Origin: Xiphophorus maculatus
Lineage: Eukaryota > Chordata > Actinopteri > Cyprinodontiformes > Poeciliidae
Length of the DNA stretch: 64,000 bases
Direction of reading: 5' to 3'
NCBI RefSeq assembly: GCF_002775205.1
Contig: NC_036447.1
Coordinates: 25,588,501-25,652,500, forward strand
This document shows, one piece after another, positions 39,117 to 52,800 of the stretch. Made by a program: the position numbers and the translations under genes. Positions within the stretch are counted from its first letter, which is position 1; every line of letters starts with the position of its first letter. The notes below the pieces were generated by a model, which saw nothing but the letters and a program-made list of their open reading frames with translations, was not told the DNA's origin and did not search any database.

Positions 39117-39132
39117 GGCTCTTTTCAGAGCC
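39117..39132 (+). terminator. Histone stem-loop of H3
   Basis: GGCTCTTTTCAGAGCC, a perfect 6-bp stem with the canonical four-base loop, 138 bases past the stop because of the CA repeat. Confidence 0.93.
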
Positions 39133-39539
39133 ACACACAATTAATCAAGAGCTTGTTCCTATCATTGTTCTCCGATAAAGAACAAACACACAAGTCGTTC
39201 AAAAGGACACCAAGTATTATACGAAGATTTATTTCCAATAGAATGTTTGCCAAATAGCACAAAACACAGGTCATCAGATGTCCAATTAAAAATTAGCAAA
39301 GCATCTTCATCAAAAGAGACGTCACGTTGATGCCATTTGTTGTTCTAGGTTATTTCAACATCTAGACAGTATGGCTGGAATGTGATCTATATTCATGTCA
39401 CTTAATGTTTGATTAAGCTTGTTTATATTAAAAACTGGACAAGTTTAGGGCCACTGTTGAAAACTGGAGATAGTTTAGACAGTTATTTCTCAGCCATACG
39501 AGACAAAAGTAAAGGATCGTTGCTCTTCAGTGTGTTTGT

Positions 39540-39555
39540 GGCTCTTAAAAGAGCC
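39540..39555 (-). terminator. Histone stem-loop of H2B copy 1
   Basis: GGCTCTTAAAAGAGCC, about 40 bases past the H2B stop (minus strand). Confidence 0.95.
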
Positions 39556-39595
39556 TTTGTGTTGTTGTGACCGAGCAGCAGCAGCAGCAGCAGGT

Positions 39596-39985
<390 letters not shown>

Positions 39986-40023
39986 TTACAGCACAGAGTT
40001 AGCAGCAGCGGATGGAACCTGCT

Positions 40024-40108
40024 CTTATATAGAGTGACAGGGAATCCTCCAGCCCCGCCTACTGATCGTGATTGGCTGAGCCCCAGCCCCGCCCCTGACT
40101 GTGATTGG
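40024..40108 (-). promoter_or_regulatory. H2B copy 1 promoter: TATA and two CCAAT boxes
   Basis: Minus-strand TATATAAG at 40024-40031 and CCAAT at 40071-40075 and 40104-40108, each followed by a GC-rich GGGGC block. Confidence 0.88.
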
Positions 40109-40440
40109 CTGAGCCAGCAAGCAGGGAGGAGCTGAGTTCAACAGGAAGATGATTCGTTTCAAATGTTGCGCCAAATTTAACTGAACAAAAAAAAACAAAC
40201 ACGGCGGTAGAAGAAACTGAAGGTTTTCACGTTCAGAGCTTCTATAATGTATGAAGGTTTATAGATATAAATAAAACGGAGCAGAACTAGAACGCTGCAG
40301 AAGAGCCGAGTATTAACTACACCTTTACATACATTTATCAGGATTTCTTTATTCTTAACCAGTAATTTTAATTGAAACCAACCAACTGCTGTACAGGCGA
40401 GTTAATGAAACAAACATGTTTCATATGAAAACGGTATTGT

Positions 40441-42794
40441 AAAAAAACAAAGTAACTGCGGTAGTGATTCCCAGTCCGGATCCTTGAGGCACACTGCTCT
40501 ACAAGTTTTACATTTATCAATCATTGATAGCTAATTAAGAGGCTTTTATTGGGTGACTAAAACCATGTAACATGTAAAACATACTTTCTTGCAGAGCCTG
40601 TTAGCATAATGTCCTTTAAACCTGAATGTTCAAACAAACAAATTGCTACATGCTTCACATTGCTTTCATATGTAAAGTCAACCCCAAATTTAACTGAAGA
40701 ACAAAAAAAAAAACGAGGCGGAAGAGAGGACTGTACATTTTTGAATTCCAGAACGAACAAGCTGCAGAATAGCAGAGTGTTTTCTCCACTTTTAAGTTTA
40801 TGACACACAGGAGTCGTTTCATAGTGTCACCTTAATAAAAACTAGGCTGTCATTTTTTTTTTTCTGTATGTTCTGAACCAAACCCAAACCCAGACTGGGT
40901 TAAATTCAGACCTGCAGCTGTTTCTGTGTGGAGTTTTTATGTTTCTCTGTGTTTCCCTGCTGTGCTTCCTGGTTGCTTAATGTTCCGGAGTTCAATAAAA
41001 CTTTTCTACCTGTTTATCAAGGGTTGGGCTCCCTGCCGGTGTTACAGATTAACTGGTGGCAGCTGGAATCTGTTTCTGTGCTCCACGCGCACGGAAACGT
41101 GTTTCAATTGGGATTTTGACCCATTTACCGAAATATAACCTAAGCCCATATTAACGCAACTATTAAGGTCTTAAGTATAACTGACTAGAAATTCATTTTA
41201 TTGCTGTAATATTGCATAATAAGTCCCAAAAAAAAATTGGCTGTATGAAAATTAAAATAAAATCTACACACAGGTTGTCTAACAAAACAAATACATTTAG
41301 TGGTGGTTTATTTTTCTCCCCTCTCTCGGAATAATAAAGAAATAATTAAAGCATCTTAAATATAGAGAGAATAAATTTGGTCATTCTTTGTAGAAGTGCG
41401 AAATGCCGAAGCTGCCGTTTCCAAACGTCTTAAACGCGTCGGGATTATGGGTCGGTGCCGCATTTTAAAGTAGCACAATGAACAATTAAAAGCAGTAGTT
41501 TGGCTGAGTTCACTCGTCATCTGGTTACACCTAGACTCTTCAAACCTGGACGAGATGATTCTCAACTGAAGCAGAATATTTAAAAACCGCTCTTTGGATT
41601 TGTGCAACATTTATCTGATTTGTGAAACTTCCATAAAGGGCGATTTCAGCACTTTTTTTTGTTTTGCATCTGGATCACATGAGCACTGACTTCCTCTTCC
41701 TCTGAAATTTGGCTTATTTTGCTGTTTTCCACATTAACTCTCCGTTTTCCCTCATTTTGTTTTTTTATCTTCACGGGAGCCAGATTTGGCCTGGTGCTGT
41801 TTTTATTTCCAATTAACATCAAACGTGTCACATTTCAGTTTAACCTTCCGGCTGGTCCCACTTATCAAACGGCACCGTGAGCTCAGTTCAATGTTCAAAG
41901 TAGTTTCTTTTTAAGGAACTTCAGCAGATTTACTTGACTTGCAGCATTCGCTCCTCCTGGACCAGCAGGTAGTCGCGGCACAAAATGGCATTTATTTATG
42001 AACAACAAAACAGAGTAAAGTCAGAAAAAAATCTGCAGGAAGGTGGAACAAACTGAGCAAAATGGAGGAGAGGTAAGAGAATCAAAACGACTGAAGCAGT
42101 GAGAGCATCCAAGCATAATGATGTATAAAAGCAGAAAAATAATTCAAGTGAGTTAAAACTGAATCTCTTTTTTTTTTTTTTTTTTTTTTTTGCAGTGCCA
42201 GAGAAGAGTTTTTCATACGAGTATGAGCAGAAATAGAGAGATGTTCAAATCAAAGAACAGCAGTGAAATAAAAATGTTTACAAGTTTGAAGTTTGCATGG
42301 TTTTAACTAGGACTTGTCTTACTAACGCACGCTAGCTTATTTTGACTTTTCTTTTTCACTCCTCTAAAATTGCTGAGCCGGTTCGATAGAATAATCTTGT
42401 TCGCCTTCACAGAGTCGAGGTGTCGCAGCTGGAGAAGCTGATCCAGAACAGCTGAATCTGCCTTCATTTGATTTGATCATGACGTTGGTTGAAAGGTTCT
42501 GCTAGTAGAGCAGAATAATCCAGTCCAGGTGTGAAGAGTTTCGGTGTTGTAGGATTTTAACTGCAGTAGATGAAAGATGCTGAAGGTGGAGTCATTTTAA
42601 CACCTGCTGAGGCCAGATATTTATTTTAATCAACTCTTCCTAAATAATCCCATTGAATGTTCATTTTCTCTCTTGGATTCTTGCAGCTCACTAACTCTTT
42701 GTTTCGGTTTAGAACATTTTAATCCTGTTTATGTTCTTATGTTTCATTTGCGGCGGTATATTTCCCAGAATTCCCTCTGAGCTCCGTTGACATC
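40441..42794. other. Spacer upstream of H2B copy 1 and of MS4A
   Basis: 40,441-40,857 is shared with the third H2B copy (63,040-63,460, inverted). Beyond that the sequence is unique, with a poly(T) run near 42,170-42,191. No gene is seen. The last part is the MS4A upstream region. Confidence 0.5.
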
Positions 42795-44640
42795 ATGGCG
42801 TCCACGTCCGTTACCACTGTGGGTGGAGTCGTGATCGTAACACAGGTCATCCCCAAAGACGACCTCTCCATTCCTCTCGGCACTCCTGCCAGCCCAAAGG
42901 TCCAGGCCCCGCGGCCCGTCGTAAAGACCCTGCCGGGCCCCTCCAAGGAGGACGCCAAGGAGAGCGTCTTCCTGCGGGGGGAACCGCTGGGCCTCGGGGT
43001 GAGAGTCTGACGCTGCAGGGACGTTGAATGAACTCCAAAGACAACGACTGATCCCCTTGTGTTTTGTCAAATTTCTTCTCCAGGTGGTTCAGATCTTCAT
43101 CGGCACGCTGTGTGCTCTCGTCAGTCTGTTGGTTTTATTCTCCGGGGCTCTGGTGATCTTCGCTCCGTTTGCCCTCTGCGTTTTGGTACGTAAAACTGAG
43201 GATAGTCCAAGATCAGATCCAAATCGCCATCAACGTTCCCGTTCTATACTCCCGAACCAGATCTCGTCTCTTCTGGTTTTCCTGCCACTTATCCCAAAGT
43301 TTCCTGTAATCCTCTAAAATGCTCCAATTCTAAATTTTATTTCCTAAAAGGCCTTCCTGAGATTTTTTCGTGAATCACGCTGACCTCCTTCCTTTCTTTC
43401 CTTCCCAATTTGCTGCCTCCTGCTGGTCAGGATTCAGTACAGCCTGCTCTTATAGTTTGATAAATACCTTCTCGTAATTATCTGAATCTGTGTTGAATAT
43501 TACGGCAGATGATGCCTTGCTAAACTGCAGAGGGAGTTTGTTTGTGGTCTTTTCCAAAGGGAAATCCGATAACCTATTAAAATCTGCAGCCCCTCCATTT
43601 TTGCTTACATTTTGAGAAGGAAGACTTCTTCAGAGGTTTTGTGTTTGTTTCATTCAGTGGTTCTTGTTGCAGCGCCACCACAGGCGAAGGGAGGAATAGC
43701 TGTTTGTTTTTTTTTCAAAGGGTTTAGTTTGTTTGACAGACTGGTAAAGCAAACCGTCTGAAAATGTAACAACTGTTACAATTTTTGTCCCCAGCCAGAG
43801 TCCATACCAAACTATCAGGTGTGAAAGCAGCTTAAGTCACTTTTGTCTCCAGCGCTTCTAATTTCTTTTAATATTTCACAAAATATGAAAACATAACAAA
43901 ATGAATCTTTTGGTGAATAACAATGCAATAATGAATAAAAGTTTAATGATCCAGTTTGTAAATCCCGGTGTTTCTCAGTTCGTGCTGTCCGGCTCTCTGG
44001 CTCTGGCGGCAGGAAGACGCACTTCAGTCGCACTGGTGAGGTTTTGCCTTTTTAAAACGTTGCAGGTTTTGTGTTCAGATGAAGTTGCAGCAGTCGGCGT
44101 GTCCGGATCAGTCTGTGTCTTAAGTCGCCGCCCGTCTCTTCAGGTCTGGGCGTCTCTGGTGTCCAACGGGTTCAGCGTCCTGCTCGGCCTGGCCGGGGCG
44201 AGCTACACCTGCTTCCTGCTGGCCACCGGACCCCCCTCACGGGTCTTCTGCGACTTCCAGACCTCCAACGTCGACTTTCAAACCCGGAACATCAACAGCA
44301 GAACGGTGGACAAGTGGGATCAGAGATGCTTGAGCGAACTGTGGCGACTGGACGTAAGTCTGAGATGAACGGACGAGACGAGCGTGTCGAGCCGGTCGCT
44401 CTGACCCGGCGTTGTCCGAACCGTCAGATTCAGCCTGCTGAAGCCTGAGAGGATCAGCGTCCAGCGTTTCTTATTCCTCTCCTGTCTTGATGGTTTTGTC
44501 GTTGCGTCTTTTAGGAGCTTCTTTACGGACTCCAGGGCGTCATCCTGGTCCTGCTCGTCCTGCAGGTTTGCGTCTCCGTCGCCGTGTGTGTTCTCTCTGG
44601 AAAAGTCATCCGAAGCGCCAGGCGTTACTCCCCTGTGGTG
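42795..44640 (+). CDS. MS4A family (CD20-like) four-pass membrane protein
   Basis: Five exons, all phase 0: 42795-42998, 43084-43185, 43979-44035, 44144-44353 and 44515-44640, giving at least 233 residues. The N-terminal 68 residues are Pro-rich and cytosolic. Helix 1 is in exon 2 (IFIGTLCALVSLLVLFSGA). Helix 2 is around the junction with exon 3, with the family motif VLSGSLALAAGRR. Helix 3 is WASLVSNGFSVLLGLAGA. An extracellular loop with two Cys follows, and helix 4 is LQGVILVLLVLQVCVSVAV. MS4A proteins modulate signalling and calcium entry in immune cells. After 44640 there is a GTAAGA donor, but no terminal exon was identified; reading through would add about 19 residues. It lies within the histone cluster. 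Confidence 0.85.
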
Positions 44641-46504
<1,864 letters not shown>

Positions 46505-46533
46505 ACTCAGCCCGGTGATTACAGCGAACCAAA

Positions 46534-46549
46534 GGCCCTTTTCAGGGCC
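46534..46549 (+). terminator. Histone stem-loop of H4
   Basis: GGCCCTTTTCAGGGCC, a compensated CC/GG variant of the standard hairpin, 30 bases past the stop. Confidence 0.95.
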
Positions 46550-47191
46550 GAACCACCACTGCTGCTTCTGGGGCAAAGATGCTTGATTCAGTCACCAAAG
46601 TCTTGAGCTTTTTCAGTTAAATACATTGAAATTAATCTAAACGTGTTTGCTGAAAACCTTAAGAGTTTGATTTAGATAAGTGACGTTATGTATGAAAGTT
46701 AATGTATATATTTATAAATAGTAGTTAAAATCTGGCAGGGAAAATCACCTGGTATGTGGAGACCAGTTCAAGTAGCTGAACATTCATGTTAAAAGGACTT
46801 TATACTTTTTTGCAGTTACTCTAAATTCTGTCTTTATGTTTCACTTTTTTATACCTAAAGACACTAAAGTTTTCATATGAAACATGTTTGTTTCATTAAC
46901 TCGCCTGTACAGCAGTTGGTTGGTTTCAGTTAAAATTACTGGTTAAGAATAAAGAAATCCTGATAAATGTATGTAAAGGTGTAGTTAATACTCGGCTCTT
47001 CTGCAGCGTTCTAGTTCTGCTCCGTTTTATTTATATCTATAAACCTTCATACATTATAGAAGCTCTGAACGTGAAAACCTTCAGTTTCTTCTACCGCCGT
47101 GTTTGTTTTTTTTGTTCAGTTAAATTTGGCGCAACATTTGAAACGAATCATCTTCCTGTTGAACTCAGCTCCTCCCTGCTTGCTGGCTCAG

Positions 47192-47276
47192 CCAATCACA
47201 GTCAGGGGCGGGGCTGGGGCTCAGCCAATCACGATCAGTAGGCGGGGCTGGAGGATTCCCTGTCACTCTATATAAG
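47192..47276 (+). promoter_or_regulatory. H2B copy 2 promoter: two CCAAT boxes and TATA
   Basis: CCAAT at 47192-47196 and 47225-47229, and TATATAAG at 47269-47276, 54 bases before the start codon. Confidence 0.88.
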
Positions 47277-47314
47277 AGCAGGTTCCATCCGCTGCTGCTA
47301 ACTCTGTGCTGTAA

Positions 47315-47704
<390 letters not shown>

Positions 47705-47744
47705 ACCTGCTGCTGCTGCTGCTGCTCGGTCACAACAACACAAA

Positions 47745-47760
47745 GGCTCTTTTAAGAGCC
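47745..47760 (+). terminator. Histone stem-loop of H2B copy 2
   Basis: GGCTCTTTTAAGAGCC, 40 bases past the stop. Confidence 0.95.
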
Positions 47761-47841
47761 ACAAACACACTGAAGAGCAACGATCCTTTACTGAATGTGT
47801 CCAGTTTTAATACTGAACTGATTTTAGTTTTAGCTTATAAA

Positions 47842-48661
47842 CAGTGATGGGATTTTCGGCTCCTTTTCGAGATGCGGCTCTAATGGCTCTTCTTATTGTG
47901 GAGAGCCGGCTCTTTCGGCTCCCAAACGGCTTCCCATATATATTTTTGACATTATTAATTAATAGCTTAAACCTAATTTTATAATATTTTGTTTCATTAT
48001 TGACATTGTTAACCACTTATGATGAGTAAAAATGCCGCATAACAATGCTATAGCAATACCGATGCGTGTGATGTCCGCATGTGCAGGTTGTTTGTCGAGC
48101 CTGCACGATAGGAAATGCTGACTTTACACAGTCTGCACTCTGCCCTGGAGCTTGATGTAGCATTAAAATGAGTCCAAATCTTGCTCCGTTTTCTGTCACT
48201 CTTTTATTTTCACCTATTCAGTTCTCACACTGACTCCCCTTCTTTCTGTGCTTCTTGACCGCTGAGTGAGCGTCTGTACATAAACACCTGCCGACGAACG
48301 CTATACAGCTTGGCCAACTGCCTGCCGTTTCCACAAAAAAAGTGGAGATACACTTTTTTTTCAGTGTTTTCCCGCCACATTAATTGAAACTATGTGTGAT
48401 TGGTCAGATGTGTGCAGCACACGCTTGACATGAGGGCAGTGGACCGACCGAGGGAAAAAAACTCTCTGCTTTGGCACTGGCTGAAGAGCAAAACACGCAA
48501 GGAGAGGGAGAAGGAGGGGAGAGAGACAGCGATATACTGTAGAAAAAAACCCGGCTCCCAAATAGGATCATTAAACGGCTCCCATTGTGGAGCCGGTTCC
48601 AATCGTTCACTTCAAAGAGCCGGCTCTTAGAGCCGGATCGTTAGCGACCGACACATCACTA
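47842..48661. mobile_element. Non-autonomous hAT-type element
   Basis: Ends CAGTGATGGG (47842) and ACATCACTA (48661) fit hAT-style CAGTGATG inverted termini with one mismatch. Subterminal sequence is rich in AGAGCCGGCTCTT words, typical of a fish hAT MITE family. No transposase frame or clear 8-bp target duplication is seen. Confidence 0.6.
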
Positions 48662-49669
48662 ATGCATACTGATCAGTTTGCTCCAGTTCTACTTTTTATA
48701 TTCATTATTCCATCTAAAAATTGACTAATTTGTGTTTTTTAAACAATTTGTGGATTTAAATAAATCTAAATATCTCAACATTTAAAACAGTGATTGACCC
48801 TGTAGTTGAAATTTGTGTCAATTCCAAAAACAAATTGAACTGTAGTTTCTGTACATGAATATAAATTCCTGAGTATTTGCTGAATCATGTCTTCAATATG
48901 AAACTCAAAATTAGGTTGTAGAAATATTTGCAGCAAAGGAAATGACTCTGTTGAAACTTCCTGTCTGGATCAGGTCTGTTCTGGCTTTTATTTTGGCGAT
49001 CATGATGATCTGTGTGTATAAAGTTGTGTATCTATTAGTTACCAACCTGCAACACACACATCATCTGAAAGCTGAATTAAGGTTGAATTTTATTCAAATA
49101 AAATTTGTTTTAGCTGCACATTATGAACAAACAGTTTATTTATTTATCAAATTAAATTATTTATGCTGGAATAAACTGGAGTATAATAATAATAATAATA
49201 CAAATGAAATAAAAACTTTGTTGCCTTTGTGTGTTTTTTTAAGTACCAACATCTAGAATGAAGATGATTTCTCATTGCTTCTGATTTGTATTTTCACAAA
49301 ACGTCATTTTATTGATATAGAACATTTTCATCAAGTCAATTCAAAGGTTTTTACATGAATTAGAGGAAATGCAAACAAATAACAGAAAAGCAAGAGAGAA
49401 ACAAAAAGTGCTTTATAATTTCTGCACCAGCAGGAGTTTCTCTGGATAAACTGATGGAGAATCAAAGTAAAAGTCATTTAGAAACCAGCAGGAGTTTCTC
49501 TGCTGTTCTTTCCTGGTTTGTTGACTTTGCTGTACAAGGCAGCTGGATCCTCCACACTGTCCTGCTGTTCAGACTCGGTTCTGCAGGAATTGTTTTCATG
49601 TTGATAGAGATTTTACACAGAACAAGAAAATATCAGGTCAGATTTTATGTTTTTTATATATAGAGCGTC
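48662..49669. other. 3' flank and 3' UTR of gene D
   Basis: A minus-strand AATAAA at 49308-49313 lies about 360 bases past the gene D stop and is the likely poly(A) signal. No other gene was identified. Confidence 0.5.
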
Positions 49670-49858
49670 TCACCTTGCATCAGTCCTGGTTCTGCCACAG
49701 TTAACAGAGACATACTCCACCGTCTCTTCTTCCTTCCTCTTCTTGTGTCTCTTGGGCCGAGTTGGACCAAGTTGGACCGTGTTGCAGTAAAGAGGCTCTT
49801 CCTGTTTCGTTGCTAAGTGGACAACAGAGTAGACAACACTTTCCTCTGCTGAGTTCAC
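49670..49858 (-). CDS. Gene D last exon: ITIM-bearing cytoplasmic tail
   Basis: The exon starts in phase 0 (VNSAEESVVYSVV) and stops after GRTRTDAR. It holds ITIM VVYSVV, the YCNT site and ITIM VEYVSV, with a Lys/Arg-rich spacer (RPKRHKKRKEEE). This is the only ITIM-bearing tail visible in the window. Confidence 0.88.
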   Translation of the reverse strand: MNSAEESVVYSVVHLATKQEEPLYCNTVQLGPTRPKRHKKRKEEETVEYVSVNCGRTRTDAR

Positions 49859-52800
49859 CTGTGGACACCAGTCACATTAACCAGTAGGGGGCGCTCTGAG
49901 AGCTTTAGGGTAATGTTACTCAGGAAGACACCAAATACAGCAGAACCCAATCAGAAACTAAAAGGAAAGGAAATCATTTTGGTTTAACTTTATGAAAGGA
50001 AAAGAGTGACTGAAGATTTACTTGATTTTATCCTAAAGCAGAAACCAACCAACTGTCTCTTGAAGATCCAAAGGTTTTTAAACAGCAGCTTGAGAAAAAA
50101 GTCGTGCAAATGCAGAAAGACTCCAGGACATCAGATCAGAGTTCAATAACATTAATAATAATAATAATAATTCACCCGAGTTTTTAAAGAATGAAGAATT
50201 CAGTTAATTAAGAAAAACGTTGAAATAGCAGAAATAAGTCATTTTCTCCTCTAACCTGTTCACTGGGAACTGGTCCTGCTCCAGGTCTGGACTGCTGCTT
50301 CCACACTTTGGGTTTTCTGCTGGAAAGAAATTATTTCACAAGGTGATGATGAGGAGCTAAACAAAATCAAGACTTTGTTAAAAAAAATAAAATGAATCTT
50401 CAAAGTAACAGAACTGCTCACATGAGCCACACAAGGAGGCAGATGAGGATGAGAATCAGAAGAACAGCAGAAACTGCAGCAGCAGCAGCGACTCGGTTCC
50501 TTGGTGCTAAACAGATCAATGACAGTTAATGTACAACATGCAGCAATTATTCCTATTAATTACTATTATTACAGGCAGTTTCTCCTCAACACTGAGCCGC
50601 TATAAAGAATGATTTCTCTTCAGAAAAACACTCAGCCATCAGGATCTCCAGCTTCTGAACATGAGATTCATCTTCCATGGTTTCACGTCTCCAGTCTGTT
50701 CTGCTGATTATCAACCTGTTTTCTCCTTCCTGCCTGTTTCTCTGCTGCTTTTTTCTCGTGGCTCCAGCCGGTTCTGTTTCCAGAGATTATTCTGATTCCA
50801 GTGGATCCAGTGGATCTGGACCGGTTCTGACTCTTTGACTCTTCTTAGATTGATTTGGAAATGTGGGATCTCTTTCAACAAGATTATATTGATGTGAATG
50901 ATGTTGTGCTATTGTGGCACAATAAAGTGAATTAACTTGAAGTTTCTGCTCTCTGGAAACAGGCGGAGCTGCAAAAATGGGCCAATCGCAGCCAAGAGGC
51001 AGCTGTGCTACCGATCTGCTAAGACCTTTAGCGGTTTGGCTTCTCCTGAGGTTTCTCATAAAAATGAAAAATTATTTTTTCAAAAGTTCAGCTGAGCTTT
51101 TCAGTCTTACTGAGTGGAAACTGAAGCCCCCAGTATCTAGTTGTAACTGTGGCCTCGGTCTGATTTACCTGCCACAACGTTCACGGTCACAGTGGAGTTA
51201 CAGCGCCCTCTGCTGTTCTGAGCTTCACAGTAATAGTTTCCTCTCTGCTTGAACAAAATGTTAGTGATGGTGAAGTTTTGTCCTGAAGCTTTTGGCGCCT
51301 CCTCTCCCTCCTTGTACCAGCTATAGTTAGCTGCTGGGTTAGCATCACTGCTGCAGCTCAGAGTCACCAGGCTGCCCTCCATGATTTCACCAGAGGGAGT
51401 CACTGACACAGAGGGAGGCCTGGGAGCATCTGGAGGAGAGGCCAGAAAGGTCAAAGGTAAACTGAGAGGAAGATGGGAATATATTAATCTTTGAAAGGGG
51501 AAGAAAATTAAATCTATCAGGGCTCATTTCCTGGCGCCTCAGTAAAACACCAGAACATGTTTGTAGTTAAACCAGATTGACTCACATGTGACCTGGACAG
51601 AGACGAGTCCAGATGTTTTCTCTCCCAGCTGGTTCTGAGCTGTGCAGTAATACTGTCCAGAGTCTGAGGACAGGATGGAGCTGAGGATAAACTGTTGGTC
51701 TTTACTGACAACTGATTGGTTGTTCTTCTTCCTCCAGGTGTATTTAGCTGCTGGGTTAGCATCACTGCTGCAGTTCAGAGTCACCAGGCTGCCCTCCATG
51801 ATTTCACCAGAGGGAGTCACTGACACAGAGGGAGGCCTGGGAGCATCTGGAGGGAAAAATACAAAACTCAGTATAATTATCATCTGGATATTTTACTGAT
51901 TGCCAGAGGAGAGAAGGCAAGAATATAAGAGTTTCTGTCACAGCCTTCTAGGTTCCAACACCAAAGATTTCCAACAAAGGCTGTGGGCGACAACAGGTGG
52001 TTTGGTTCTTGAACGCACTTCCAACTTGTTTGAAAAATATATATATGTTTTATTTCTTGAACAAATGGAGCCTTGGTGAAAATTCAAACTGGGAGACTCG
52101 ACCAGCTTCACCACATCATCTAATCACCACGCCCGACCGCAGCCAATCCGGACCGGAGCTTCACGCCGCTCCAGCCAATCGTCGTCCAAAGACACCTTCA
52201 AACGTCCGAGCTACCCTGGGGTCTTCCTGCTCGTCAGCCATGCTTCGAACCTACGTGAACGCTTCTCCTACCTCTCCGACATTCAGTCAACAGGTTTCAG
52301 CTGCCTTCCGTCCGCCCAGATCCAGGGAGTATCCCTCACCGGCCGGCTGCGCTCCTGTCGACTCCCCGCTACTCCTCACCAATCTAACCGCCCTCATCAC
52401 GCCTTCCTTCGGCCTCCATCGGCGACGACGAGCCGGATTTTCCGTCCTCCCCTCGTTGACTTCGCAGTCCTCCGCTATCTGCCGGGTTCCCCGCTCCAGC
52501 TCACCATAGGCTGCTGCGGCTCATTGGCGCTGTCCCCCGCAGCAAGCGCTGGTTGTCTCCACGATCCGCCGTGGCCCCACCGACGCACGTCGGCTCTTCC
52601 TGCTCGTCCCACCATGGACTCGATCCGTTGCCCGATCGTCTCTCCCAGTTCACCTCCGAGAGAACGTCGCATCAGACCGCTACGCTCACCTCCACCTATC
52701 TCGGCTCGCAGCTGGCTCTTCAGTCTCATCAACTCGCAGCTTCATTTGCGCCCATTGGGCGTCGTCAAGGTAAGACATACCTGCTCCTGACTCGTTCATT

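Noticed and set aside
48400-48630. Overlapping short frames near 48,400-48,630 on both strands
   Set aside because: They lie within the hAT-type element; no recognised domain or start context.
49160-49205. Short trinucleotide AAT run
   Set aside because: Too short and ordinary to interpret.
51997-52509. 170-residue Pro/Ser-rich frame in gene D intron
   Set aside because: It starts in intron sequence, enters the C-rich insertion, has no domain and no splice support.
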